Positions 1 to 9,802 of a stretch of DNA of 42,333 nucleotides are shown piece by piece (the first letter of the stretch is position 1; each line of letters starts with the position of its first letter). The DNA comes from Actinomycetota bacterium (GTDB lineage Bacteria > Actinomycetota > Acidimicrobiia > Acidimicrobiales > Aldehydirespiratoraceae), in contig JAACCU010000006.1 in NCBI GenBank assembly GCA_009937405.1, forward strand, positions 1 to 42,333, read 5' to 3'. The notes beneath the pieces were generated by a model. The model made no database searches. It saw only the letters and a program-made list of their open reading frames with translations, and was not told the DNA's origin. The translations under genes were made by a program, and so were the position numbers.

Positions 1-1353
1 ATGCTCAGCCATCGCGTGGTGACGTTGCACCCGCGAATTCATGGTGGAATTCTCGCCAACCGGGAGGACCCTGAGCATCACGCCGATCTGGCCGCCAACA
101 ACATCGACCCCATCGATCTTGTGGTCGGCAACCTCTACCCGTTCCGCCGCGAACCGGGTATCGAGATGATCGACATTGGTGGTCCGACGATGGTTCGCGG
201 TGCGGCCAAGAATCATGCCCATGTTGGTGTTGCCGTCGACCCGGCCGACTACGACGGCATTCTCGAGGAGCTTCGGCTCAACGGATGGTTGAGCGCCACG
301 ACTCGGCGCCGTCTCGCCCGTGCCGCGTTTGCTCACACCGCGGCCTACGACGCAGCGATCGTCGACTGGCTCGATGCCACCGACGACACGCCAACCGCAC
401 TGCCGCCCACCGTGCATCTTGCGCTCGAGCGAGCTGCCGTTCTCCGCTACGGCGAAAATCCCCATCAGGGGGGTGCTCGCTACCGGCGTATTGGCGAGCC
501 GAGCATGTGGGACTCGGTTGAGCAGCACAGTGGGGTGGCGCTGAGCTATCTCAATCTCTTCGATGCCGATGCTGCGTGGCGACTCGCGCACGACCTCGGC
601 ACCGATCCCGTGGTTGCCATCGTTAAGCACGCCAACCCATGCGGTGTAGCCATCGCCGACACGCTCGCCGCCGCGTACCAGCAGGCGTTCGACTGCGACG
701 CCCGAAGTGCATTCGGGGGAATCGTGGCTACCAACCAGATCATCGACCTCAACACCGTCGAGGCAATGGAGGTTGCAGCTCAGGCCGACGTTGTGATCGC
801 CCCGGGCTATGCCGACGGTGTCGTTGAACGCTTGATCGCCAAACGAAAAAACACGCGACTACTTACCGCGGTTGCACCTGTGCCCTCAGCCAGCGAGTCG
901 ATCGAGTTGCGCCAAATCCACGGTGGGTTCCTGGCTCAAGAGGCGCACCACTTCAGCTCGACGGTCGCCGACTGGCAGGTCGTGAGTGAGCGGCATCCAA
1001 CGGAACAAGAGTTGACTGACGCGGCATTCGCCTGGCGAGTTTGTGGCCACGTCAACTCAAACGCCATCGTGCTCGCCAAGACCGGGGTTGCGGGGGGGAT
1101 TGCGGCCGGGCAGCAGAACCGGGTCGAGTCGGGCGAAATCGCGGCCGCTAAGGCGGCCGGGCGTGCCGAGGGAGGCGCCTGTGCCAGCGACGCCTTCTAC
1201 CCATTCCCCGACGGGATCTATGCTGCCGCCGACGCCGGTGCCTCGATCATTGTCCAGCCTGGCGGCTCGATCGGTGACGATGCCACGATTGCCGCAGCCG
1301 ACGAGCGAGGTGTCGCCATGGTGTTCACCGGCGAACGTCACTTTCTGCACTAG
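1..1353 (+). CDS. purH: Bifunctional AICAR transformylase / IMP cyclohydrolase, 5'-truncated by the window edge
   Basis: This enzyme catalyses the last two steps of de novo IMP synthesis: formyl transfer to AICAR, then ring closure. The first visible residues ([11 protein letters not shown]) match the stretch about 65 residues into full-length PurH, in the MGS-like cyclohydrolase domain, so the true start lies outside the window and the ATG at base 1 is probably internal. [16 protein letters not shown] follows in the same domain. The transformylase domain has the catalytic KHANPCG motif at visible residues 209-215 and the family C-terminus FTGERHFLH. The visible 450 residues plus about 65 missing give the normal family length. 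It lies 20 bp upstream of a PlsC-like gene and may be co-transcribed with it. Identification is firm; only the N-terminus is missing. Confidence 0.97.
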   Translation: MLSHRVVTLHPRIHGGILANREDPEHHADLAANNIDPIDLVVGNLYPFRREPGIEMIDIGGPTMVRGAAKNHAHVGVAVDPADYDGILEELRLNGWLSATTRRRLARAAFAHTAAYDAAIVDWLDATDDTPTALPPTVHLALERAAVLRYGENPHQGGARYRRIGEPSMWDSVEQHSGVALSYLNLFDADAAWRLAHDLGTDPVVAIVKHANPCGVAIADTLAAAYQQAFDCDARSAFGGIVATNQIIDLNTVEAMEVAAQADVVIAPGYADGVVERLIAKRKNTRLLTAVAPVPSASESIELRQIHGGFLAQEAHHFSSTVADWQVVSERHPTEQELTDAAFAWRVCGHVNSNAIVLAKTGVAGGIAAGQQNRVESGEIAAAKAAGRAEGGACASDAFYPFPDGIYAAADAGASIIVQPGGSIGDDATIAAADERGVAMVFTGERHFLH

Positions 1354-1373
1354 GCGCGGGTCAGAGGGGGGCG

Positions 1374-2039
1374 ATGACGAGCGAACCGAAGTCACAAGAG
1401 TGGGCAATGAAGGTCCACGGCACCCGCCGGGGTTCGGCGTTTTATGTCGTGGTTCGTCTGCTGATTCGCCAGATCCTCGCGCCCTGGCTTCGTTTGCAGA
1501 CTGCGGGCACCGAGCATCTGGCGACTCCGGGACCGGTGATCCTTGCACCGGTTCATCGGTCGAATCTTGATGGTCCCTTGGTTGCGGGCGTCGCGAGGCG
1601 ACGCGTGCGCGCACTCGGGAAAGAGTCGTTGTTCGATTCTGCGCTGAGCGCATGGGTCAACTCGGCGCTCGGGGCTATCCCGGTTCGACGAGGCGGCGCC
1701 GATCGTGAGGCAATGCGAGCTGCTCGTGAGGTGATCTCAACCGGCGAGATGATGATGGTATTCCCTGAGGGACCCCGCCAGAGCGGCCCGACCATCGATG
1801 GCGTTTTTGACGGCACGGCGTATCTGGCCAGCAAAACGAATGCGCCGATTATCCCGATCGGGATAGCAGGCACCGAGGCGGCAATGGGCAGTGGCACCAG
1901 GGGCATCAGACGGGTACGATGCGCCGTTGTGGTCGGCGAACCGATCGAGCCGCCTGAGGGCCGTATGAGTCGGCCGGCACTGGCTGAGTTCAGCGCCGAG
2001 GTGGCTGAGGCGCTGCAAACCGTGTTCGACGCAGCGTAA
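1374..2039 (+). CDS. 1-acyl-sn-glycerol-3-phosphate acyltransferase (PlsC-like)
   Basis: A lysophospholipid acyltransferase of the PlsC/LPLAT family, expected to transfer an acyl chain to lysophosphatidic acid or a related glycerolipid at the cytoplasmic face of the membrane. The catalytic HX4D motif is visible as HRSNLD. The glycine/arginine block reads [15 protein letters not shown], and [10 protein letters not shown] is the third family motif. Length (221 residues) is normal for the short soluble or monotopic members. The ATG at 1374 has a G-rich Shine-Dalgarno (gagggg) just upstream. The gene follows purH by 20 bp, although the two have no metabolic link. The family is certain; the exact acyl acceptor cannot be told from sequence. 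Confidence 0.9.
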   Translation: MTSEPKSQEWAMKVHGTRRGSAFYVVVRLLIRQILAPWLRLQTAGTEHLATPGPVILAPVHRSNLDGPLVAGVARRRVRALGKESLFDSALSAWVNSALGAIPVRRGGADREAMRAAREVISTGEMMMVFPEGPRQSGPTIDGVFDGTAYLASKTNAPIIPIGIAGTEAAMGSGTRGIRRVRCAVVVGEPIEPPEGRMSRPALAEFSAEVAEALQTVFDAA

Positions 2040-2121
2040 GCGCTCGCCGACTCTTGACACCGGTCGAACCCAGCCGGGTCGGGCCGGGTCAGGTCGCTTT
2101 TTGGGCGATACGATCGCCGTC

Positions 2122-3318
2122 ATGGCTGAAAAGATCACGATGCAAGAAGACGGCACGCTTGCTGTCCCAGACAACCCCATCATTCCGTTCATTGAAGGTG
2201 ATGGCACCGGAGTCGATATCTGGCCAGCCGCCAAGCTCGTGCTGGATGCCGCGGCACACAAGCACGGCAAGAACATCGAGTGGACGGAAGTCCTGGCCGG
2301 TGAGAAGGCCTTCAACGAGACGGGCGACTGGCTCCCGCAGGCGACCATCGACAAGTTTGAGCAGTACCTGATCGGTATCAAGGGCCCGCTGACTACACCG
2401 ATTGGCGGCGGTTTTCGCAGCCTCAACGTGGCTATCCGGCAGATCATGGATCTGTATGTCTGTCTTCGTCCGGTGCGCTGGTTCAGTGGTGTGCCCTCGC
2501 CGGTCAAGGAGCCGCAAAACGTCGACATGGTGATTTTCCGTGAGAACACCGAAGATATTTACGCCGGCATGGAGGTCGAAGCAGGCACGCCTGAGGCGCT
2601 CAAGATGATCGAGCTACTTCACGACCATTTCGGTTGGGAGATCAAGGAAGGCTCCGGTATTGGTGTAAAGCCGATCTCCAAGAACGGTTCGCAGCGCCTG
2701 CAGCGCGCATCGCTTGAGTACGCGGTCAAGAGCGGCCGCAAGCGTGTGCACTGGGTCCACAAGGGCAACATCATGAAGTTCACCGAGGGTGCCTTCCAGA
2801 AATGGGGCTACGAGCTGGTTCGCGAGGAGTTCAGCGACGTGGCCGTCGGTTGGGACGACTGTAATGGCGACCCTGGCGACAAGATTCTCGTCCAGGACGC
2901 CATCGCCGACATTGCCCTTCAGCAGGTGCTCACCCGCCCTAAGGAGTTCGACATTATTGGCACGATGAACCTCAACGGCGACTACCTATCTGACGCGTTG
3001 GCCGCTCAGGTTGGTGGCATCGGCATTGCTCCGGGCGCCAACATCAACTACGTCACCGGTCACGGCGTATTCGAGGCCACCCACGGCACGGCCCCGAAGT
3101 ATGCGGGCCAAGACAAGGTCAATCCGTCTTCGGTTTTGCTCTCCGGCGTCATGATGTTCGAGCACCTCGGTTGGAAAGAAGCAGCCGACGATATTGTCGC
3201 CGCTGTCGAGACTGCCATCGCTGACAAGGTCGTCACATACGACTTCGCTCGCCTCATGGAGGGCGCCACCGAGGTCAAGTGCTCGGAGTTCGCCTCCGCA
3301 GTCGTCGACCGTCTCTGA
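2122..3318 (+). CDS. icd: NADP-dependent isocitrate dehydrogenase
   Basis: Oxidative decarboxylation of isocitrate to 2-oxoglutarate in the TCA cycle, cytosolic homodimer. The protein is collinear with E. coli Icd: [10 protein letters not shown] near the N-terminus, the substrate loop [13 protein letters not shown] with the regulatory serine and conserved Asn/Arg, then LRPVRWF and [13 protein letters not shown] preference is supported by [15 protein letters not shown], in which Lys326-Tyr327 match E. coli Lys344-Tyr345, and by TYDFARLM, which keeps the Tyr and Arg that contact the 2'-phosphate. I chose ATG 2122 (398 residues); an in-frame TTG at 2101 would add seven residues with no family support. 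No strong Shine-Dalgarno is seen. The gap to the previous gene is 82 bp, so it probably has its own promoter. Confidence 0.97.
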   Translation: MAEKITMQEDGTLAVPDNPIIPFIEGDGTGVDIWPAAKLVLDAAAHKHGKNIEWTEVLAGEKAFNETGDWLPQATIDKFEQYLIGIKGPLTTPIGGGFRSLNVAIRQIMDLYVCLRPVRWFSGVPSPVKEPQNVDMVIFRENTEDIYAGMEVEAGTPEALKMIELLHDHFGWEIKEGSGIGVKPISKNGSQRLQRASLEYAVKSGRKRVHWVHKGNIMKFTEGAFQKWGYELVREEFSDVAVGWDDCNGDPGDKILVQDAIADIALQQVLTRPKEFDIIGTMNLNGDYLSDALAAQVGGIGIAPGANINYVTGHGVFEATHGTAPKYAGQDKVNPSSVLLSGVMMFEHLGWKEAADDIVAAVETAIADKVVTYDFARLMEGATEVKCSEFASAVVDRL

Positions 3319-3326
3319 CAACGCAT

Positions 3327-3346
3327 ACCTGGGGTTTATCCCCGGT
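3327..3346 (+). terminator. Imperfect hairpin after icd, possible terminator
   Basis: Eight bases after the icd stop, ACC-T-GGGG and CCCC-GGT can pair around a five-base loop (tttat), giving seven base pairs with one bulged T. No T-run follows, so it is at best a weak or Rho-assisted terminator. Confidence 0.3.
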
Positions 3347-3616
3347 GTGACTTGCAAGATCGGTTCAAGATTGTTGAGGGATCTGGGGCGGTCAGACGGG
3401 TAGTCCTAGGCCTGATCACCGCGAAGGTCGTGCTTGTAGACTCGTTGGACAGAGTTTTGCACGGCGTTGAGAATGAAGCCTTTATGGCTGTCCCGGCACG
3501 GGCTCTGCTCGAATCGGCATATTGAGTGACGTCGTGTGCCACAGGACCATGGCCGTCTGCGTGATTCCCGAGAATTCGCCTCCGGTTGGCCGGGGGCCGC
3601 CGGGTAGGTTGGATCG
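3347..3616. other. Intergenic spacer between icd and the ABC exporter operon
   Basis: About 270 bases without a credible coding frame, RNA gene or repeat. Position makes it the likely home of the promoter for the two ABC genes, but I could not pick out a convincing -35/-10 pair. The GTG at 3617 has only a weak purine-rich stretch upstream. Confidence 0.4.
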
Positions 3617-5377
3617 GTGAGAAACCGGGGCGAGCAGATCGATCACATGTGGCGGCGCGGTGGCCGGCTCATCATGCGTTCGTTACGCGCCCATCCTCGC
3701 CTCCATGCCACCGCCATGATCGGAGCAGTGGCGTTCGTGTTCGCCTCAATCGGTGGAGCGTGGGTCCTCGGCCGAGTGACTGACGATGTGGTGGTGGCTG
3801 CGTTCGAGGATGGCAGGGTCGACGGTAGCGATGTCTGGTTGGGCATGGTGGCGCTCGTGGTGATTTCGCTGCTCCGTGGTGGCAGCGTGGTTGTTCGCCG
3901 CTGGTTTCTAGCCAAGGCTGAGCTCCGCACCCAGCGGGACTGGAGACGGTCCCTGGTTCATCACTATTTGGATGTACCGCTGCGTTTCCACCGCACACGC
4001 CCAGCGGGCGAACTTCTTGCTCACGCCGACCTTGATCTCACGAACGCCACGATGGTGCTGAAGCCGCTCGCGTTCGCTTTGAGCGTGGTGCTCCTGGTGA
4101 TCGTGGCGCTGGCCTCGCTGTTGCTGATTCACCCACTCCTTGCGTTGCTCGGCGGGGTGGTGTTTCCATTACTGGTGGTGATGAGCCAGGTCTACACCTC
4201 GCGGGTCGAGGCGCCGTCGGCTCGAGCCCAGCAACGAGTCGGCGATGTGTCGTCAGTTGCCTACGAGAGCTTCGAGGGCGCCCTCGTGGTGAAAACCCTG
4301 GGCCGGGAGAAGGCAGAGGTCGAGCGGATGAGGGAAGCATCGGCTCGTTTGCGTGACGAACGAATTCATGTCGGGCGGATGCGCGCCGTCTTCGAACCGG
4401 CGATCGATGCCCTTCCCAACGTCGGCGTCGTCTTGCTGCTTCTGGTTGGCGCCAACCTGGTTTCTCAGGGCGAGGCCACCCCCGGCGATCTCGTCCTGGC
4501 CGCCACGCTATTCGGCCTGCTTTCCACACCGTTGCGAGTGTTTGGCTTCTTCCTCGAGGAGATGCCGCGATCGGTCGTTTCGCTTGACCGCGTCGATCGG
4601 GTGATGGAGGCCGAGGCCGAGGATCGTGTTGGTAGTCGCACGCTTCCGGCCGGAGCACTCGGTCTGGTGGTGCGCGATCTCTCAGTGGTTCACGACAATC
4701 AGAGGGTCCTTCGAGATGTCGACCTTGATGTGGCGGCGGGTGAGACGATTGCCATCGTCGGCCCTACCGGGTCAGGCAAGTCGACACTTGTCGAAGCGGT
4801 AGCCGGGCTCCTGGATCGCACATCGGGCGACGTTCGGCTTGGCGATGTTTCTGTCGACGATGTTTCTGCCGAAGATTGGTCTGCTGCGGTGGCCCTGGCG
4901 TTCCAGGAGAGCTTCCTGTTTGCCGATTCCGTTCGCGAGAACGTGAGCCTCGGCATAGTGACCGATAGCGATGCACGCCATGCCCTTGTCACGGCGCAAG
5001 CCTCCACGTTTGTCGATGAGTTGGAGTCTGGCTTCGACACGGTGGTGGGAGAACGTGGCACCACGCTCTCGGGCGGTCAGCGCCAGCGTGTAGCCCTTGC
5101 TCGAGCGATCGCTCGCCGCCCCCGACTGCTGTTGCTCGACGATGCCACGTCCGCTGTGGACGCAACGGTCGAATCCCAGATCCTCGACGGATTACGAACC
5201 GATCTCGACGTCACGTTGATCGTGGTCGCTCACCGTATATCCACGATTCTGCTGGCCGATCGAGTCGTTTATCTAGACGACGGCCAGGTGATGGCTGTTG
5301 GTACGCACGACGAGCTACTCGCCCGTGCGGATTACAACGCGCTAGTAACCGCCTACGAACAGGCGGACGACGTATGA
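3617..5377 (+). CDS. ABC exporter half-transporter A (TMD-NBD, degenerate catalytic Glu)
   Basis: Fused membrane and ATPase domains of a type IV (ABCB-like) exporter. About six transmembrane helices occupy residues 30-310 and the nucleotide-binding domain residues 340-575. Walker A is GPTGSGKS (382-389), the signature is canonical LSGGQ (484-488), Walker B ends LLLLDDATSAVD, and the H-loop histidine is 539. The residue after the Walker B aspartate, normally the catalytic Glu, is Asp509. In heterodimeric exporters such as TM287/TM288 this marks the subunit that carries the degenerate site. The stop overlaps the next start as ATGA, so the two are translationally coupled. The start is GTG 3617, with ATG 3647 as an alternative. 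The substrate (drug, lipid or peptide) cannot be inferred. Confidence 0.92.
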   Translation: MRNRGEQIDHMWRRGGRLIMRSLRAHPRLHATAMIGAVAFVFASIGGAWVLGRVTDDVVVAAFEDGRVDGSDVWLGMVALVVISLLRGGSVVVRRWFLAKAELRTQRDWRRSLVHHYLDVPLRFHRTRPAGELLAHADLDLTNATMVLKPLAFALSVVLLVIVALASLLLIHPLLALLGGVVFPLLVVMSQVYTSRVEAPSARAQQRVGDVSSVAYESFEGALVVKTLGREKAEVERMREASARLRDERIHVGRMRAVFEPAIDALPNVGVVLLLLVGANLVSQGEATPGDLVLAATLFGLLSTPLRVFGFFLEEMPRSVVSLDRVDRVMEAEAEDRVGSRTLPAGALGLVVRDLSVVHDNQRVLRDVDLDVAAGETIAIVGPTGSGKSTLVEAVAGLLDRTSGDVRLGDVSVDDVSAEDWSAAVALAFQESFLFADSVRENVSLGIVTDSDARHALVTAQASTFVDELESGFDTVVGERGTTLSGGQRQRVALARAIARRPRLLLLDDATSAVDATVESQILDGLRTDLDVTLIVVAHRISTILLADRVVYLDDGQVMAVGTHDELLARADYNALVTAYEQADDV

Positions 5378-7209
5378 CCGCGGTCAATGAGCCCATCGTG
5401 CCGGCGGCTACCGCCGCCTCCTTGATCGATGACGACTCAGCGCCCGATATCGGGGCGTGGCAGGTTCTTCGTCGCGGTATCGCCACTTCGCCTGAGCTCA
5501 AGACCGGGCTGGCTGTGACCGTGATGCTGGCAGTGATGGCGGCCGCTGGTCGTCTCGTGATCCCAATTCTCGTGCAGCAGATTCTCGACCACGGGATCCT
5601 TGGCCAAGACGGGTACCGAGAGGGGTTTGTGGCGAAGGCTGCGATTGCTGCCATGATCACTGTTGTCGTCGTCGCGATAGCAAGCCGAATTGCATTCGTG
5701 CGGCTGGTGACGATGACCGAGTCGGTTCTGCTTGACCTGCGGGTGCGAGTGTTCGAACACATCCACAAGCTCAGCCTCGCTGACCACACAGAGTCCCGAA
5801 GCGGTGTGCTCGTGGCTCGAGTTACCTCCGACATCGAAACACTCGTGCGCTTTACGCAGTGGGGAATGATCAGCTGGATCATCGACACAGCGATCATCAT
5901 CGGCACGCTCGTGGTGATGGCGGTGTACAGCTGGCAGTTGACTCTGGTGGCTGTTGCCGTGCACCTGCCGTTGTTACCGTTCTTGCGGTGGGTTCAGGAA
6001 AAGCAGTTCGTGGCGTACGGACTTGTCCGCACTCGTGTGGCGGAGACACTTGGGCACACTGCCGAAGCAGTGAGTGGTGCTCCCGTGATCCGGGCGTACG
6101 ACTACGGCGACCCGGTTCGAGCTCGGCTTGACGACTCGATCGATCGTCAGTACCAACCACAGCTTCGGAGCTCAATCTGGTTCGCGGGTCTTTTGCCGGT
6201 GGTGGATTTCGTTTCGTCGGTTTCGCTTGCTGTCGCCATGGGCATCGGTGTCTGGTGGCGGGCGGATCTTGGCGTCGAGGTGGGCGAACTTGTCGCCTTT
6301 ATTTTCCTTGTCAACCTGATCCTGCAGCCGATCTCCCAGCTTGGTGAGGTGCTCGACCAAACCCAGACAGCGCTGGCTGGCTGGTGGAAGATCTTGCGGG
6401 TTCTGGACGTGCCAATCGCGGTTGTCGAACCTGAGGATGGTCAAGAATTGCCGACGGGACCGCTCGGCGTAGAGCTCGAGGACGTGTCGTTTCGTTATCG
6501 AACGGGTCCGATGGTGTTGCGCAATATTTCCTTGACGATTCCTCCGGAGACCAATGTTGCCGTCGTTGGTGAAACGGGTTCCGGAAAGACCACGACTGCG
6601 CGTCTCTTTGCCCGGCTCGCTGATCCGATCGGTGGCGTTGTCCGCATCGGGGGGATCGATCTTCGTGACATTCACCCCGACTCCCGCCACCGTTCGATCC
6701 GCATGGTGCCCCAGGACGGCTTCTTGTTCGATCGATCGGTCCGCGACAATATTCGGTTTGGTCGTGGTGATGCCACCGATGATGACGTCGAGCTTTCGAT
6801 CGACGAACTGGGCTTGCGCCAATGGGTGGAGTCACTGCCCGAGGGACTCGACACTGTTGTTGGCGAGCGAGGTGGCCGTCTTTCTGTTGGTGAACGCCAG
6901 CTCGTCGCTTTGGCCCGTGCCCAGGTGGCTGACCCCGGTCTACTGCTGCTCGATGAGGCTACGTCAGCGGTCGATCCCGAGACGGAAGAAGCATTGGCTG
7001 CGGCCCTTGGCCGCCTCGCTGCTGGTCGAACAACGATCTCTGTTGCCCACCGCCTGTCGACCGCGGAACGTGCCGATCTTGTGCTGGTCTTCGACGCTGG
7101 GAAACTTGTCCAGCAGGGTTCGCATTCGGAGCTGGTCGAGATCCCGGGGATCTACCGTGGGCTCTACGAATCCTGGATCGGTAACACCCGCTCGTCGGCC
7201 ATCGACTGA
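5374..7209 (+). CDS. ABC exporter half-transporter B (TMD-NBD, altered signature motif)
   Basis: Partner half-transporter of the preceding gene, overlapping it by four bases (ATGA). It has six predicted transmembrane helices followed by an ATPase domain. Walker A is GETGSGKT (399-406), Walker B is LLLLDEATSAVD with the catalytic Glu528 present, and the H-loop histidine is 559. The signature reads LSVGE (503-507) instead of LSGGQ. In the head-to-tail NBD dimer this altered signature faces the Walker A/B of half-transporter A, which already has Asp in place of Glu. One site is therefore doubly degenerate while the other (B Walker motifs plus A LSGGQ) looks fully competent. The final 46 bases overlap the 3' end of the convergent glycosyltransferase gene. 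Confidence 0.92.
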   Translation: MTAVNEPIVPAATAASLIDDDSAPDIGAWQVLRRGIATSPELKTGLAVTVMLAVMAAAGRLVIPILVQQILDHGILGQDGYREGFVAKAAIAAMITVVVVAIASRIAFVRLVTMTESVLLDLRVRVFEHIHKLSLADHTESRSGVLVARVTSDIETLVRFTQWGMISWIIDTAIIIGTLVVMAVYSWQLTLVAVAVHLPLLPFLRWVQEKQFVAYGLVRTRVAETLGHTAEAVSGAPVIRAYDYGDPVRARLDDSIDRQYQPQLRSSIWFAGLLPVVDFVSSVSLAVAMGIGVWWRADLGVEVGELVAFIFLVNLILQPISQLGEVLDQTQTALAGWWKILRVLDVPIAVVEPEDGQELPTGPLGVELEDVSFRYRTGPMVLRNISLTIPPETNVAVVGETGSGKTTTARLFARLADPIGGVVRIGGIDLRDIHPDSRHRSIRMVPQDGFLFDRSVRDNIRFGRGDATDDDVELSIDELGLRQWVESLPEGLDTVVGERGGRLSVGERQLVALARAQVADPGLLLLDEATSAVDPETEEALAAALGRLAAGRTTISVAHRLSTAERADLVLVFDAGKLVQQGSHSELVEIPGIYRGLYESWIGNTRSSAID

Positions 7210-8366
7210 GCAAGCCATAGGCGGTTCAGGATTAGGGCAAACAGGGCGAGGACGACTGGTGCAAGTGGGCTCATCCCAAGAGGCTCTTTGAAGAGCTGGA
7301 TCAAACCGACGACCCAGATCGCCATTGTGGTCCGAACGTCGATGAGTTGACGGTCGAGCATGATCAGCACCGCGAACAAGGCGAGGCTCGAGTCGTAGTA
7401 GATGGTATGGAAGCCAAGAAGCATCAGGCCTGCCGCGGTGACGGCGAAGCGGCTGTCGAGGTCAAGCCGCTGCTTCCCCCAGAGCCATGACAGGGCGAGG
7501 CCGATACCGACGGAGATTGCGCCGCCGACGATCATCGCCATGGTGGAGTCGGCGCCGAGAACGGCGTGGAGGAAGCCCACGGGCGCGATTTCGTTGGCGG
7601 CGTTGACCTCAGCATCGGCTTTAAGAAGAGGTCGGACGCCAGTGATCCAGGTTGAGATCCAACCCGGACCCGCCATGGCGGCGTTAATGGCGTAGACGAT
7701 GGTGGCACCGATGCACGCAGTGCCGACTGCCCGCCAGTGGCGGCCGAGGAACAGCAACCCGAGCATCGGTAGGGCGTACTGGGGCCGAAAAAGGAGGAGG
7801 GCAACAGCGACGCCGGCCCATTCTTCGTGGTCCTCGGCGAGGGCTCGCCAGATTGCTGCCAGAAGGAGAAGGGTGAGGGCTGTGTTTTGCCCGCCGCTCG
7901 TGCCAACGAAGATCGGATAGGCGGTGGCGGTGGCACCGAGGATGAGAGAGAACCAGCGATCTAGGAGGCTGATCATGGGACGAATCAATATGAGCGCCCC
8001 AACGAGCGCCGCCACCATGAGTGCCGTGTGGATGACATACGCAGTGCGATAGGGGAGGCCGGAGAACGCCGAGTATGCGCCGGCTACGTAGGGGGCGTAG
8101 GGGTACATGATGAACCCGTCTTCGCCGCCGAGTAGGTCGATCTGAGCGGCGGCTTGAACCGCTGGTTCGTAGAGGCCATCGATGTTGCCTTCGGCGACGA
8201 TGGTGCCGGCTGAGTAGAAGGCAGGGAAGTCGCCTCCGACGCGACCAGTGGCAGTGTCTGATCCGCTGCCTGCGGTGATGACGATTACGAATGCGGCCGC
8301 TATTGCGATGAGGATCAGCCGTGGATATAGGGTGAGTCGCCGCTGCCAGGCTGCATCAAGTCTCAT
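7164..8366 (-). CDS. GT87 / DUF2029-type polytopic glycosyltransferase
   Basis: A membrane protein of about 400 residues with roughly ten hydrophobic helices. It resembles the GT87 (DUF2029) family, whose mycobacterial members use polyprenyl-phosphate-linked sugars to build cell-envelope glycolipids. After the first helix comes GGDFPAFYSAG, an acidic first loop typical of GT-C enzymes, where the catalytic Asp usually lies. MYPYAPYVAG, SGGQNTALTLLLLA and LLFRPQYALPMLG are family-like blocks. The start is ATG 8366; upstream bases show no good Shine-Dalgarno. It is convergent with the ABC exporter and overlaps its 3' end by 46 bp. The donor and acceptor are unknown; a mannosyl or arabinosyl donor would be usual. 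Confidence 0.75.
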   Translation of the reverse strand: MRLDAAWQRRLTLYPRLILIAIAAAFVIVITAGSGSDTATGRVGGDFPAFYSAGTIVAEGNIDGLYEPAVQAAAQIDLLGGEDGFIMYPYAPYVAGAYSAFSGLPYRTAYVIHTALMVAALVGALILIRPMISLLDRWFSLILGATATAYPIFVGTSGGQNTALTLLLLAAIWRALAEDHEEWAGVAVALLLFRPQYALPMLGLLFLGRHWRAVGTACIGATIVYAINAAMAGPGWISTWITGVRPLLKADAEVNAANEIAPVGFLHAVLGADSTMAMIVGGAISVGIGLALSWLWGKQRLDLDSRFAVTAAGLMLLGFHTIYYDSSLALFAVLIMLDRQLIDVRTTMAIWVVGLIQLFKEPLGMSPLAPVVLALFALILNRLWLAQSMADERVLPIQDS

Positions 8367-8410
8367 TGCGGTGACCAGGGTACCAATCGACTGACGGCCA
8401 GGCGGCTGAG

Positions 8411-9643
8411 CTAGGTCTGGGCCGCTTTGCTGCTGTTGCGATGCCGTTTTACGGCGTACATGGCTTCATCAGCGGTGGCCAGCAGTTGCTCAGCGGTTAG
8501 TCGACCGACTGCGACAGATGTACCGATACTCACATCGATCTTGATGACCAGCCCATCGACATCGATGGGCATGATAATGGCATCGCGGATACGGGTCGCG
8601 ATGGATTTGGCCAGCACCAGACCTGAGTGGGGGAGTGCGACAACAAACTCGTCGCCGCCGAGACGACCGACCAGATCATCGGGACGGATCACTTGTTCGA
8701 TTCGGTGAGCAACTTCAATGAGAACTTCGTCACCGGTCGCATGACCGAACTGGTCGTTGACCGGTTTGAAGCCATCGAGGTCACAGAAGAGAACCACAAT
8801 TTCGTGGTCGGAAGAGACGCGGGCCATATTGTCGAGTTCGACTAGCAGCGCCCGTCGATTGAGAACGCCGGTAAGAGCGTCGTGATCGGCCATGTGACGA
8901 AGTTTGTTCTGCGTCGCTTTGTGGTCGCTGATGTCTGTACCGCTCACGACGAAGCCATTGATGAGCGGATCGGTTCGTAGATCTGTGACCGTCAGATCTA
9001 GCACGATCTGGTGTCCATCGGCGTGGACGAACGTGTATGCGGCTGAGAACGATTTGTCGATCGATGTGAGGGCGTCGCGAAAAGCAGATTGGTCGGAGGC
9101 GTGGACGAATGCGAAGAGTTCGTTACCGGAGACAACGCCGAGGTCGTAACCCAAGAGGCGGGTGAGTTCGGCATTTGCCGAAGTAACGCAGCCGTCCTCG
9201 TCGAGCTTGATTAGTAGCGAGGTGGCGTGGTGGACGAGCGCTCGGAGTAAATCAGTGTGACCGGATCCGAACTCGAGGCCTTGACGGTCAGCCGTGTCAC
9301 GGATCCCGACGATGATGCTGGGGTCGCCGCCATCTTCTGCATCGATGGACCGGCCGCGAATCTCGCAATGACGCCATCGGTTCTCGGCGTCTTGGATTCG
9401 CACGTCGATGAGACGGCCGACTTCTTTTCCGGTGACGGAAGTGAGCGCTGTGGCGGTGAGGGCATGGTCGTCGGGATGGAGGAGTTCGAAGACTGAGATC
9501 CCCGTTAACTCCGATGCCTCCCTGCCTGCGAAATGGGCAGCTGCGTGATTGACCCACTGGATATCCCCGTTGCGGTGAACGACCACCACGGGATCAGGAA
9601 GCATCTCGAGAACCCGGGCGAGGTCCTTGGGGTGTGTGGGCAT
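8411..9643 (-). CDS. PAS-PAS-GGDEF diguanylate cyclase
   Basis: A cytosolic c-di-GMP-synthesising sensor of 410 residues. PAS 1 covers about residues 8-120 ([14 protein letters not shown] start) and PAS 2 about 130-245 ([20 protein letters not shown]). The GGDEF domain covers about 250-410, with canonical GGDEF at 329-333. The inhibitory I-site RxxD is visible as RPDD exactly five residues before GGDEF, so product inhibition is expected. There is no membrane segment and no EAL domain. The gene is divergent from mdh across about 160 bp that must hold both promoters. The PAS ligand cannot be predicted. The giant GGDEF-EAL protein at 26.6-31.8 kb may share its signal pool. Confidence 0.92.
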   Translation of the reverse strand: MPTHPKDLARVLEMLPDPVVVVHRNGDIQWVNHAAAHFAGREASELTGISVFELLHPDDHALTATALTSVTGKEVGRLIDVRIQDAENRWRHCEIRGRSIDAEDGGDPSIIVGIRDTADRQGLEFGSGHTDLLRALVHHATSLLIKLDEDGCVTSANAELTRLLGYDLGVVSGNELFAFVHASDQSAFRDALTSIDKSFSAAYTFVHADGHQIVLDLTVTDLRTDPLINGFVVSGTDISDHKATQNKLRHMADHDALTGVLNRRALLVELDNMARVSSDHEIVVLFCDLDGFKPVNDQFGHATGDEVLIEVAHRIEQVIRPDDLVGRLGGDEFVVALPHSGLVLAKSIATRIRDAIIMPIDVDGLVIKIDVSIGTSVAVGRLTAEQLLATADEAMYAVKRHRNSSKAAQT

Positions 9644-9802
9644 CGGTTTCTATCGGTAGTCGCCTCCATGATCAAAGCACATTGGCCTGCAGATCACTTC
9701 ATTCTTTCGGTTTTTGTCGGTTCGTGCATTGCTGGACGTCACTGCCGCGAAGCCGCGCTGGTAACGTTTGCTCCGTTCGCGTATCCGCTATCGGAGAAGT
9801 CC

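Noticed and set aside
1057-1653. 198-residue minus-strand frame across purH and plsC
   Set aside because: It is Arg/Pro/Ser-rich shadow sequence spanning two well-supported plus-strand genes.
9533-9802. Upstream extension of the malate dehydrogenase frame
   Set aside because: It would add 90 residues with no similarity to the family, runs opposite the PAS-GGDEF start, and ATG 9803 has a good Shine-Dalgarno.
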